Positions 26,696-34,325 of a stretch of DNA of 64,000 nt are shown one piece after another. The notes below the pieces were generated by a model. That model saw nothing but the letters and a program-made list of their open reading frames with translations. It was not told the DNA's origin and ran no database searches. The DNA comes from Sphaerimonospora sp050942215 (GTDB lineage: Bacteria; Actinomycetota; Actinomycetes; Streptosporangiales; Streptosporangiaceae), in the NCBI RefSeq assembly GCF_050942215.1, contig NZ_CP192056.1, positions 1,240,001 through 1,304,000 of the forward strand, written 5' to 3'. The translations under genes and the position numbers were made by a program. Positions within the stretch are counted from its first letter, which is position 1. Each line of letters starts with the position of its first letter.

Positions 26696-27166
26696 TCAAC
26701 CATCCGGGTTCCGCACACACTCGGTGTCGCCGAGGATGTTGATGCCAACGGGAGAGTCACCTACTCCGGCGCTGATGCCACCCACACCTTTGCGTCTGGC
26801 TCCCGTGATGCGCTCCTCGATGTAGTTGATCTTCCAACCTCGCTGTTTCAGCGTGTCAACGACCTTCTGAAAGACCTCATCGGGATCCGGCTTGTCGGGG
26901 GCATCGCTGTGAACGTTGATATTGCTTTCCACGCTTGAGAAGTCGGTGCCGACCGGTCCACCGCATGGAACATCCTTTACTTTCACGACCACGAGAGGAT
27001 CTGCGCCGGGGAAGACTGCTCGGATGATGGCCTTGGCCTCGGTGATGAAGACCTCACGGGACTGCTCGGGCGTCATCCTCGTCTCCGGTTCACTCGTGCA
27101 GGCGGTCATGAGTGTGAGCAGGGCCAGCACCGTGACGACGCCGCTGAGCGAGGTGGGGAATCTCAT
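26696..27166 (-). CDS. Putative lipoprotein of unknown function
   Basis: A 156-residue protein with a signal peptide (basic MRFPTSLSG, hydrophobic VVTVLALLTLM) and a lipobox LMTAC; lipidation at Cys23. The mature part has two further cysteines (VPCGGPVG and DTECVRNPDG) that could form a disulphide, and ends shortly after. I do not recognise the family. Its start overlaps the stop of the DUF1023 hydrolase gene (27163-27166), so it is translated as the second gene of that pair. Third codon positions are less GC-biased than in neighbouring core genes, suggesting later acquisition. Confidence 0.75.
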   Translation of the reverse strand: MRFPTSLSGVVTVLALLTLMTACTSEPETRMTPEQSREVFITEAKAIIRAVFPGADPLVVVKVKDVPCGGPVGTDFSSVESNINVHSDAPDKPDPDEVFQKVVDTLKQRGWKINYIEERITGARRKGVGGISAGVGDSPVGINILGDTECVRNPDG

Positions 27167-28803
27167 CGCGGGAAGGCTCCCCTGGTCGCGGTGAACACGA
27201 CGGCCCGTTCAGCGAGCGGCTCGCCGGCCGCCGTGAGGGCCTTGCCGGTGATCTCGGCGACGTCGGCGGCGGAGAGGTAACCGCCGAGATCAGATTTCTT
27301 GAGCTCCTGAATGGCCCGGTCGATTGTGGTCTTCTGGTCGGTCTTCCCGTCGAGCGCATCCTTGATGACCGGCTCGAACGTTGCGGCGAGCTCGGCGGTC
27401 TTCCACTGCGGCACCCGATTCTGGAGCTCCCGGACCAGAACGCGCACGCCGCTCGCGCCGAACTGTTCGTCGTCCAGCCTCGGCGACCCTGTGAACGTCT
27501 GCACGCACCTACCATCGGTAACAACGGCTTGCAGATTGTGCAAGGCGGTGTTGTCAGCGATGTAATACTGCGAGTGCCCGGACGAGGCACCGGTGGCCAG
27601 CCGTTGGATGCCGGACAACTCGGCCGGATCCCTGCCGTGTGCCTCGGTATAGGAGACCACGTCTCCGGGAGCCCGCATGGCGAAAACCCGGGTGCCGGGG
27701 GCGAGCTTGAGATCGGCCGCGCTGTTGATGTTGGGGCCCAGGCCGGGACTGCCCATGAAGACCACCGAGTCGAACGGCGTGCCCTGCTGAAGTGCCTTGC
27801 TCGCTAGCAGAGTGCCGTAGCTGTGCGCGAACAGTGCGAACTTCGCCCCCGTGGCCGCCTCCAGCCCGGCCCGGAACGAGTGCAGGGCGGGAGCACCCGC
27901 CTCGGCCTTGGCCGGTAGCACGGAGTCGCCGAACTCGGGTGTGTCGTATCCCAGCCAGGTGATCACTGCCGTTTCCGGGAGATCCTTACCGGTCGACCGG
28001 TCGGCGATCAGGTTTTGCGCGTCTTTGAAGATGTCTCTGTAGTTGTCGAGTCGGTTGGTGATGCCGGGGACCATGACGGCGACGTTTTCGGCACTGGCGA
28101 GATCGCCGAAGACTTCAGCCACCCGGCCGTCGTCGGCGGGATCGAAGAGCAGGAACTGCCGGGGCTTGAGTTGGCCGTCGCCGGTCGTCCGGGGCTGGAG
28201 GAACTCCGCCATGCGGGCTACTCGCTGCTCAAGGATCTTCATCCGGGGGTTTGCGGGATCGGCCGTCTTCAACTCGAGCAGGTTTCGCTGCTCGTGCGCG
28301 AGGGCGCGCTCGATCAGGAGCCGATTGGCGGCATAGCGAACTTTCGCGGGAGCGCCGTCCAATCGGCCGACCACCCCGGGTTGATCGACGGCGAGCCAGG
28401 ACCGTTCGGCAGTGGTCAATTTCCCGAAGAACTCGCGAATCGCCTGCGCCCGCTGTTCCGGGTCGGCCTTACCGCTATCGGCGATGAGAGATTTGAGGCC
28501 TTTCCTCAGTCGAGTTCTATCCTGACCGGAAATCGTGGTAATTGCCGTGGTGAGTCCGAATGTGGACAAAGAACCGAAGGGATCGCCACCTTTTTCCGCA
28601 GCTCGAGCGATGTCGGCGCGATTGCGCAGGTCGGCTGCGGTGTCGGTGGCCCACTTCAGTACGGTCACCAACTGGTTCGCCCCCGACTGCCCCACGAACT
28701 GGCAGGCCTGGGCATAGTACTGCTCCGCGAGTTGCCGTCTGTCGATGAGCAGCTTGGCCAATTGTTCGAGCTCGTCCGCGTCGACCACCCGCTCTGGATC
28801 CAC
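27163..28803 (-). CDS. DUF1023-type alpha/beta hydrolase
   Basis: A 546-residue protein starting at GTG 28803. The N-terminal ~200 residues are helical, resembling WXG100-like modules. The C-terminal hydrolase has AVMVPGITNRLDNY, the nucleophile elbow FALFAHSYGTLLASKAL (Ser328), an Asp in MRAPGDVVSY (Asp381) and a His in GASSGHSQYY (His410), a credible triad. DUF1023 hydrolases occur with ESX-type small proteins in actinobacteria; substrate is unknown. It lacks a signal peptide. A small helical protein is encoded divergently and a lipoprotein follows. Wobble bases are less GC-rich than in the backbone. Confidence 0.82.
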   Translation of the reverse strand: MDPERVVDADELEQLAKLLIDRRQLAEQYYAQACQFVGQSGANQLVTVLKWATDTAADLRNRADIARAAEKGGDPFGSLSTFGLTTAITTISGQDRTRLRKGLKSLIADSGKADPEQRAQAIREFFGKLTTAERSWLAVDQPGVVGRLDGAPAKVRYAANRLLIERALAHEQRNLLELKTADPANPRMKILEQRVARMAEFLQPRTTGDGQLKPRQFLLFDPADDGRVAEVFGDLASAENVAVMVPGITNRLDNYRDIFKDAQNLIADRSTGKDLPETAVITWLGYDTPEFGDSVLPAKAEAGAPALHSFRAGLEAATGAKFALFAHSYGTLLASKALQQGTPFDSVVFMGSPGLGPNINSAADLKLAPGTRVFAMRAPGDVVSYTEAHGRDPAELSGIQRLATGASSGHSQYYIADNTALHNLQAVVTDGRCVQTFTGSPRLDDEQFGASGVRVLVRELQNRVPQWKTAELAATFEPVIKDALDGKTDQKTTIDRAIQELKKSDLGGYLSAADVAEITGKALTAAGEPLAERAVVFTATRGAFPR

Positions 28804-28811
28804 GACACAAG

Positions 28812-28817
28812 AACCTA
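28812..28817 (-). promoter_or_regulatory. -10 element of the DUF1023 gene
   Basis: Minus-strand TAGGTT lies 8 nt before GTG 28803, the leaderless arrangement seen elsewhere in the window. Confidence 0.45.
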
Positions 28818-28880
28818 GCCGTTGTTTACACGATGTGGAAGCATTCTTGCACGCCGGTGTCGATCGGATAGGAAACGGGG

Positions 28881-29273
28881 ATGTCGCTGAATGACGATTT
28901 GGCCCAATTGGCATACGAACACGAGGATCTAGCCGAGGCCATCGACGGGGTGCTGAAGCCTGTCAGCGACGCAGTCAGCCGGATGCGGTGGAAAGGTCCC
29001 CACCACGACAGGGTGCGAACAGAGCTCGGCGCGATCACGCGGACCGTCGATGCCGTCACCGGTGGGCTGCGCGAGCGGGCGAGGCTGCTCCGGCGCGCGG
29101 CCGTGACGATCCCCGACCCGATGTTCGCTGGTCAGCCGGTGTTCGTCCAGTTGCCGGAGCTTCGAGACGATCTGCTGAGGCAGCGCGATGAACTCTTGAA
29201 GAACCTCCGGCGGCAGCTGACTCCGATGGGTCCGGCCGTCTCAGCGGTGTTCGCCGAGCACGGCGTCGGGTGA
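28881..29273 (+). CDS. Small helical protein, possible WXG100-like partner
   Basis: A 130-residue, mostly helical protein (MSLNDDLAQLAYEHEDLAEAIDGVL, a central MRWKGPHHDRVRTELGAI turn and a helical C-terminus). The W-x-G triplet sits between two helices, as in WXG100/ESX proteins, although the protein is longer than the usual 100 residues. It diverges from the DUF1023 hydrolase, a common partner. Function as an ESX substrate or antitoxin-like binder is inference. Confidence 0.65.
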   Translation: MSLNDDLAQLAYEHEDLAEAIDGVLKPVSDAVSRMRWKGPHHDRVRTELGAITRTVDAVTGGLRERARLLRRAAVTIPDPMFAGQPVFVQLPELRDDLLRQRDELLKNLRRQLTPMGPAVSAVFAEHGVG

Positions 29274-29424
29274 CCGGGGGCCGCACCTGGGCGGGTGGAG
29301 GCCATGTCGCACCGACGAAGATCCGCATCTCGTCCAGAACCGTGTAATGATGACGGTCAGCGCGTTGCCCGTGAAGCTTTGCGGGAAAGTGTTTAAGCGT
29401 CCTTGGCCCCCGCGAGGAGGTTTC

Positions 29425-30129
29425 GTGACCCGATCCGACGAGGTTGCCAGTGTGGCCGGTCGCGGCGAGCCGATCCGTGTGCTGATCGTCGACGACCACG
29501 CGCTTATCCGCCGCAGCCTTGAGCTGGCGCTGGCCGCGGAGGCGGACATCGAAGTCGTAGGCGAGGCGAGCGACGGCCGTGAGGCGGTCGAACTGGCCGA
29601 CAGGCTGCTGCCCGATGTGATTTTGATGGACGTCCGGATGCCCCGGCAGGACGGCATCGAGGCGACCCGGGCCATCAAGGAATCGGTGCCGAGCACCCGC
29701 GTCATCATGCTGACGGTCAGCGACGAGGAGGAGGACCTCTTCGAGGCGATCAAGGCGGGCGCCACCGGATATCTGCTCAAGGACGTCCAACTCGACGAGG
29801 TGCCCGACGCGGTGCGCGGCGTGCATGAGGGACAGTCGCTCATCAACCCCGCGATGGCGGCGAAGCTGATCTCCGAGTTCGCCACCATGAGCCGCAAGGA
29901 GGCCGAGCGGCCGCCGCAGCTCCCGGTGCCGAAGCTGACCGATCGCGAGATGGAGGTGCTCCGCCTCGTCGCGAAGGGCATGAACAACAGGGAGATCGCC
30001 AAGGAGCTGTTCATCTCCGAGAACACGGTCAAGAACCACGTGCGCAACATCCTGGAGAAGCTGCAGCTCCACTCGAGGATGGAGGCCGTCGTCTACGCGG
30101 TGCGTGAGCGTCTGCTGGAGATCACTTAG
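29425..30129 (+). CDS. NarL/FixJ-family response regulator
   Basis: A 234-residue regulator from GTG 29425, preceded by AGGAGG at 4 nt. The receiver has VDDH (23-26) and phospho-Asp D69 in PDVILMDVRMPRQDG, with K in YLLKDVQ. The LuxR helix-turn-helix is LTDREMEVLRLVAKGMNNREIAKELFISENTVKNHVRNIL. No kinase gene is adjacent, so it is an orphan here. In several actinomycetes a regulator of this type lies between hpf and secA, so it is probably backbone. Confidence 0.93.
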   Translation: MTRSDEVASVAGRGEPIRVLIVDDHALIRRSLELALAAEADIEVVGEASDGREAVELADRLLPDVILMDVRMPRQDGIEATRAIKESVPSTRVIMLTVSDEEEDLFEAIKAGATGYLLKDVQLDEVPDAVRGVHEGQSLINPAMAAKLISEFATMSRKEAERPPQLPVPKLTDREMEVLRLVAKGMNNREIAKELFISENTVKNHVRNILEKLQLHSRMEAVVYAVRERLLEIT

Positions 30130-30570
30130 GTCCCGCTGCGCCGTGGCCCGGCCGGCGTCCGCTCCTTTCCGGAGGGCACCCGTAGGGTCCTCCCGCCCCT
30201 GCCACGCATCCACCCGGGCTCGCGCTTCGCGACAGCGCACTGCGCTCCCTGGTCGCCGACGCACATGAGGTGAGGTCCTCGCCCGGGGCCCGCTCGTCAC
30301 CCGATCTCCACGACCCGGCGGACGACTGCCAGGCCGGCTGTGTCGTGATTTCTCGCCAGGTCGCTGAGCACGACGTGGTCGGCCCGCAACGGCACGCCCG
30401 AGATCGGGCTGCCGACGCCTGGCGAGGCGCGCTGATCCGCCGGTGGCTTGAGACGTTCGTGGCTCAGCCGCCGAGGATGCTCCGTCGCCGTGCTCGGCCG
30501 GCCATCGGCGAGCACGCCGCTCGAGGACTACGATGGTCGTAATGTCCGACATCTTGGTAAGGCGAATCTG
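30130..30570. other. Non-coding gap upstream of the GntR gene
   Basis: A 441-bp gap at the left edge of the accessory block. No good gene is seen. A minus-strand frame at 30297-30515 encodes a 72-residue segment whose last 38 residues look protein-like, which might be the end of a decayed gene, but I could not identify it. TACGAT near 30532 could be a -10 for gntR. Confidence 0.45.
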
Positions 30571-31272
30571 ATGGCCACTTCCCGTAACAGGGGCCCCGCG
30601 ACCACGGTCGACGCTGTCGCGGCGGCCATCGTGGACGGCATCAAAGCCGGTCGCTTCGTGCCCGGTCAGCGGCTTGTCGAGTCTGACCTGACCGAGGAAT
30701 TCGGGGTCAGCCGGGGCTCGCTGCGTGAGGCGTTCGGGCGGTTGGCGGCTGACGGGCTGCTCGTGATCGAGCCTTATCGTGGTGCCCTGGTGCGGAAGAT
30801 GAGCCGAGAGCAGGTCTTCAGCCTGTTCCAGGTGCGTGAGGCCCTTGAGGGGCTGGCGGCACGTCTCGCCGCCGAGCAGATCGATAAGGGCGACAACCGC
30901 AGGCGCCTGGAACAGGTGCTGGACGAGGTGTGGCGGCATCGTGAGCTCACGGACGTGCCCGGCTACATGGACGTCAACGCGAGATTCCATGAGGTGATCG
31001 TCGAAATCAGCGGGAACGACATGCTGGCCAGGATCGTCGGTCAACTTCAGGTGCAGGCCTTCCGGCTGCTCCATCGCCTCTTGGCCGACGCGACCGGCAA
31101 GGCTCAGTCGATCCACGAGCACCAGGCCGTCGCCTCGGCCATCCTGGCGGGTGACGCCGAAGCGGCGGAACGCGCGATGCGTGAACACGTGCGGTCTTCG
31201 ATCCGGCATGTGCTACGGGACGAGCACGCGTTCCGCGGCCCGGCGAATATCCGCGATCAGTTGATGCGGTGA
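30571..31272 (+). CDS. GntR-family (FadR/FCD subgroup) transcriptional regulator
   Basis: A 233-residue regulator from ATG 30571. The winged helix is visible in GQRLVESDLTEEFGVSRGSLREAFGRLAADGLLVIEPYRGALVR. The C-terminal FCD ligand domain has VFSLFQVREALEGLAARLAAE, MDVNARFHEVIVEISGN and HEHQAVASAILAGDAEAAERAMREHV, with the His/Asp positions used for metal in this subgroup. FCD regulators bind TNGT-N3-ACNA sites, and TTGTCCTACAA occurs before both the cupin and the Rieske gene. It is the likely local regulator of the oxygenase cluster, probably responding to a carboxylic acid. Confidence 0.92.
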   Translation: MATSRNRGPATTVDAVAAAIVDGIKAGRFVPGQRLVESDLTEEFGVSRGSLREAFGRLAADGLLVIEPYRGALVRKMSREQVFSLFQVREALEGLAARLAAEQIDKGDNRRRLEQVLDEVWRHRELTDVPGYMDVNARFHEVIVEISGNDMLARIVGQLQVQAFRLLHRLLADATGKAQSIHEHQAVASAILAGDAEAAERAMREHVRSSIRHVLRDEHAFRGPANIRDQLMR

Positions 31273-31509
31273 TCGCGCAGGCGGCGTTGAACGGGCGTGG
31301 CTCGGAGCGCTGAGAGCCCGAAGACGCGGCGAAGCGGCCGGGCGGCCATGCCGAGCCCCGGTCGCGCGACTACCTGTGGCCGACGAGCGGTCGTGTGATC
31401 GGCATTCCCGGAGTCCGGCTGAGTGGCCTCCCGGCGGCTGTGGCAGCCGCTGACGGATCTCCACATCACCAGGTGTTCCAACTCTTGCTTCCCTCTGTGT
31501 TCGCGGTTA

Positions 31510-31539
31510 TTGTCCTACAAAACTGTTGGAGAATAAAGA
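31510..31539 (+). promoter_or_regulatory. Operator/promoter of the cupin gene
   Basis: TTGTCCTACAA (31510-31520) matches the FCD-GntR operator TNGT-N3-ACNA. TTGTCC may also serve as -35, with TAAAGA (31534-31539) 18 nt downstream as -10. Confidence 0.6.
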
Positions 31540-31552
31540 ACGAGGGGCTGTC

Positions 31553-32389
31553 ATGCGGACTGTGGCCGTCAGCGCCATCCCGCCCGAGTCGTTCGCGAAT
31601 CATCGAGGCGACGGGATCGCGTTCCAGCGCTTGCTGAAAGGCACGGAGGGATCACCGGACAACTTCGAGCTGTCGCTGGTACAGATCGACGAGCGGTACC
31701 GGACGCCGCGGCACCACCACAACTTCGACCAGATCCATCTGGTTCTTCAAGGTCGGCACCAGTACCTGCGTGACCGGATCATGCCCGCCGGCACCGTGAC
31801 CTACTTTCCCGAAGGCACCTACTACGGACCCCAGGTCGGGATGGGGGCGACGATCCTCGGCATCCAGATGGGCGGCTCCACGGGGACCGGGTTCATGAGC
31901 TACGACCAGCTGGCCGCAGGCAACCGGGAGCTCGCTGAGCGCGGCACGTTCGAAAACGGCATCTTCCGTTATGTCGACGAGAGCGGCCGTCATCGCAACC
32001 AGGACGGTTACGAGGCGATCTGGGAGCACGTCCACGGCAGACCGGTGGCGTATCCGTCCGCGCGCTACGACCACCCGCTCACAATGTGGCCGGAGCATTT
32101 CGCCTGGGTGCCTTCGGACACCGAGGAGGGGGTGGCGCACAAGCATCTGGCGACGTTCGGGGAGCGGCGCACCGACGTCGGGTTCATCCGCGTCGCGGGC
32201 GAAGCGGCCCACGAGGTCGCCGCCCGGCCGGCCGCCAGAATCCACTACGTGACCAGTGGGTCCGTGAGCTGCGGGGCCGAGGTTCTGCCGGCCGGGACCG
32301 CGATCTATCTCGACCGCGGAGAAAGCGCGACCTACCGCGCGCAGGAGGACACCGAGATCTTCGTCATCGGCCTGCCGACGTTCGCGTAG
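31553..32389 (+). CDS. Tandem cupin-domain protein
   Basis: A 278-residue bicupin-like protein. The first domain holds the metal motif RTPRHHHNFDQIHLVLQG, followed by a glycine-rich second motif. The second domain near the C-terminus (ARIHYVTSGSVSCGAEVLPAGTAIYLDRGE) lacks a clear His triad. Cupins may be dioxygenases, isomerases or sensors; the single metal site in the first half suggests an enzyme. Start ATG 31553 after GAGGGG; a TTG at 31526 is an unlikely alternative. It is the first gene after the GntR regulator and is followed by the HbpS-like gene. Confidence 0.82.
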   Translation: MRTVAVSAIPPESFANHRGDGIAFQRLLKGTEGSPDNFELSLVQIDERYRTPRHHHNFDQIHLVLQGRHQYLRDRIMPAGTVTYFPEGTYYGPQVGMGATILGIQMGGSTGTGFMSYDQLAAGNRELAERGTFENGIFRYVDESGRHRNQDGYEAIWEHVHGRPVAYPSARYDHPLTMWPEHFAWVPSDTEEGVAHKHLATFGERRTDVGFIRVAGEAAHEVAARPAARIHYVTSGSVSCGAEVLPAGTAIYLDRGESATYRAQEDTEIFVIGLPTFA

Positions 32390-32429
32390 AGCCCGATTAC
32401 CGACGTAACCACGAATTAGGAGGAAAATC

Positions 32430-32825
32430 ATGACTAACCTTTCGGTCAACCACGCCCTCACACTGGTCCAGCGGGTTCTCGACACGGCGGGCGCCCAGTC
32501 GGTGCCGGTGGCGGTCGCGGTCGTCGACGTCGGCGGCCATGTGGTCGCCGCGGCTCGCGGGGATGGTGTGGGCTTCGTGGCGGCTGACTTCGCCCGCCGC
32601 AAGGCGGTCGCCGCCGCCAGCTTCGGCGCTCCCACCCACGCGGTGGCCGAGAGCTTCGCTCAGGACCCCAGGTTGACGGTGGCCTTCACCGGTTCATCGG
32701 ACGTATCGCTGCTGCCGGGCGGCTTCCCGGTGATCGTTGACGGTGTCTGCGTCGGCGGCGTGGGCATCTCCGGCGGTCACTACAGCCAGGACCAGGCCGT
32801 GGGGGAGAAGGCCCTTCAGGAGTAA
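32430..32825 (+). CDS. GlcG/HbpS (DUF336) family protein
   Basis: A 131-residue protein with a strong RBS (AGGAGG, ATG 32430). VPVAVAVVDVGGHVVAAARGDG, ARRKAVAAASFGAPTHAVAE and GGFPVIVDGVCVGGVGISGGHYSQD are the family blocks. HbpS in Streptomyces binds haem and senses oxidative stress, but most members sit in catabolic operons with unknown roles. There is no signal peptide, so it is cytoplasmic. Its position between the cupin and the Rieske oxygenase suggests an auxiliary role for that pathway. Confidence 0.88.
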   Translation: MTNLSVNHALTLVQRVLDTAGAQSVPVAVAVVDVGGHVVAAARGDGVGFVAADFARRKAVAAASFGAPTHAVAESFAQDPRLTVAFTGSSDVSLLPGGFPVIVDGVCVGGVGISGGHYSQDQAVGEKALQE

Positions 32826-32870
32826 CAAGCCGGACAGGCCCCTTGAACCAGGGGGAAACGGTCCCGTACG

Positions 32871-32900
32871 TTGTCCTACAACTTTGCCGGTCGATACCCT
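32871..32900 (+). promoter_or_regulatory. Operator/promoter of the Rieske oxygenase gene
   Basis: A second copy of TTGTCCTACAA (32871-32881) is followed by TACCCT (32895-32900) at 18 nt from TTGTCC, and then by GGGAGG before GTG 32912. The same operator-on-minus-35 layout precedes the cupin gene. Confidence 0.65.
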
Positions 32901-32911
32901 GGGAGGTCGCC

Positions 32912-33910
32912 GTGACAATCACCAACCCCATGCCGCAGATCGGAAACAAGGGAATCCCCAGGGAAGGGGAGGGTGGATTCTCGCAGTGCTGGTTCCCGGT
33001 CGCGCTGAGCAGCGAGGTCGACAAGGGCCGGCTGGTCGGCCGGGAGTTCCTCGACGGAAGAGTCGTCGTCTATCGCGGGGCCGATGGCCAGGCCCGCGTG
33101 CACAGTGCGTACTGCCGGCACCTGGGTGCCGACCTGTCCGTCGGCGATGTCCAGGGCAACGACGTCCGGTGTGCCTTCCACAACTGGCAGTACGGCCCGG
33201 ACGGAATGTGCAGCAAGATCCCGGCCAGCAGCAAGCGCATCCCCAGACAGGCGCGCCTCTTCACCTACCCGGTGGCGGAGACCATGGGTCTGATCTGGGC
33301 GTTCAACGGGACGGAGCCGCTCTACGACCCGCCGGCCTTCCCCACTCACCCCGTCGAGGACCTGGTCTTCCAGGTGCAGGAGACGCGGCGGTGGAAGGTG
33401 GACCCCTACATGCTGCTGACCAACTCCATGGACTTCCAGCACCTGCGGGAGTTGCACGGGATGAAGATGGAGCATGATCCGGCCGACATCGTCATGGAGG
33501 GTTACCAGTACGAGTACGAGGTCGAGGGCGAGCTCCCCAATTTCGGCTGGCTCCATCAGCGCGTGCGCTGCTTCGGCGACAACTCCATCACCCTGACGAT
33601 GACCACCAGGGAGGGGGCCGAGGTCATGGGTGCGTTCTCCGGTACGCCGGTTCCCGGCGGCTGCCGGGGCTTCAACGTCCAGGCCACCACCAGGAGCGAC
33701 GGCACCCCCGAGGGTGACGCCAAGACCGAGCAGATCCTGTTCATGAGTCAGGCGTTGATGGTCCAGCTCCAGGACGAAGACGCGCCGGTGATGGACACGA
33801 TCCGTTTCCGTGAGGACGTGCTGATCGACGCCGACCGCGCACTCGGCAAGTTCTTCCGCTATGTCCGTGACTTCCCCCGCGCCCACCCCGGCGACGGCTA
33901 CATCAACTGA
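32912..33910 (+). CDS. Rieske non-haem iron oxygenase, alpha-type subunit
   Basis: A 332-residue oxygenase from GTG 32912. The Rieske [2Fe-2S] ligands are C68-x-H70 and C87-x2-H90. The mononuclear iron motif N171-x2-D174-x2-H177-x4-H182 matches the ring-hydroxylating oxygenase rule exactly, and an acidic residue near MDTIRFRED could complete the facial triad. Likely a monooxygenase or dioxygenase on an aromatic or alicyclic substrate. No ferredoxin or reductase gene lies nearby, so electrons must come from elsewhere. The family is usually about 350-450 residues, so this is a compact member. Confidence 0.93.
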   Translation: MTITNPMPQIGNKGIPREGEGGFSQCWFPVALSSEVDKGRLVGREFLDGRVVVYRGADGQARVHSAYCRHLGADLSVGDVQGNDVRCAFHNWQYGPDGMCSKIPASSKRIPRQARLFTYPVAETMGLIWAFNGTEPLYDPPAFPTHPVEDLVFQVQETRRWKVDPYMLLTNSMDFQHLRELHGMKMEHDPADIVMEGYQYEYEVEGELPNFGWLHQRVRCFGDNSITLTMTTREGAEVMGAFSGTPVPGGCRGFNVQATTRSDGTPEGDAKTEQILFMSQALMVQLQDEDAPVMDTIRFREDVLIDADRALGKFFRYVRDFPRAHPGDGYIN

Positions 33911-33939
33911 TCTGTGCCTACGTACGAAGGGAATGTGCC

Positions 33940-34323
33940 ATGGCACTGTTCTTCAGCAAGGAGTGGGTCGCCGAGGTGGATGCCGCGATCCAGGCATCGG
34001 AGGAGGTCGCCAGGGCCGCCGTCGGCAAGAACATCGTCTTCGAGCAGACGGCGACGGACTCTCCGCACGGTGAGGCGGCGTACCACATCGTGATCGCCGA
34101 CGGTGCCGTACGTGCGGTCTCCGGGCGTGCCGAAAATCCGACCATTTCGATTACCGGCCCCTGGGATGTCCACGTCAGCATCAACAAGGGCGAGATCTCG
34201 CCGCCGGTGGCCCTGCTCACCGGAAAGGGAAAGCTGTCCGGTGACAGGATGAAGCTGATCAGTGAGCGCAACCTGTTCGCCACCATCCACGCCGGCACGA
34301 TCGCGGTCCGGACGGAGTACTGA
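33940..34323 (+). CDS. SCP2 sterol-binding-domain protein
   Basis: A 127-residue, single-domain protein. IVFEQTATDSPHGEAAYHIVIADGAVRAVSGRAENPTISITGPWD and the GKGKLSGDRMKLISERNLF end match small SCP2-like lipid carriers. They bind fatty acyl-CoA or sterol-like hydrophobic ligands. Its place right behind a Rieske oxygenase suggests it presents a hydrophobic substrate, which is inference. Start ATG 33940, and only 2 bp separate it from the next gene. Confidence 0.82.
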   Translation: MALFFSKEWVAEVDAAIQASEEVARAAVGKNIVFEQTATDSPHGEAAYHIVIADGAVRAVSGRAENPTISITGPWDVHVSINKGEISPPVALLTGKGKLSGDRMKLISERNLFATIHAGTIAVRTEY

Positions 34324-34325
34324 TC

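Noticed and set aside
30297..30515. 72-residue minus-strand frame in the gap before gntR
   Set aside because: The end looks protein-like, but there is no start site or family match; at most a gene remnant.
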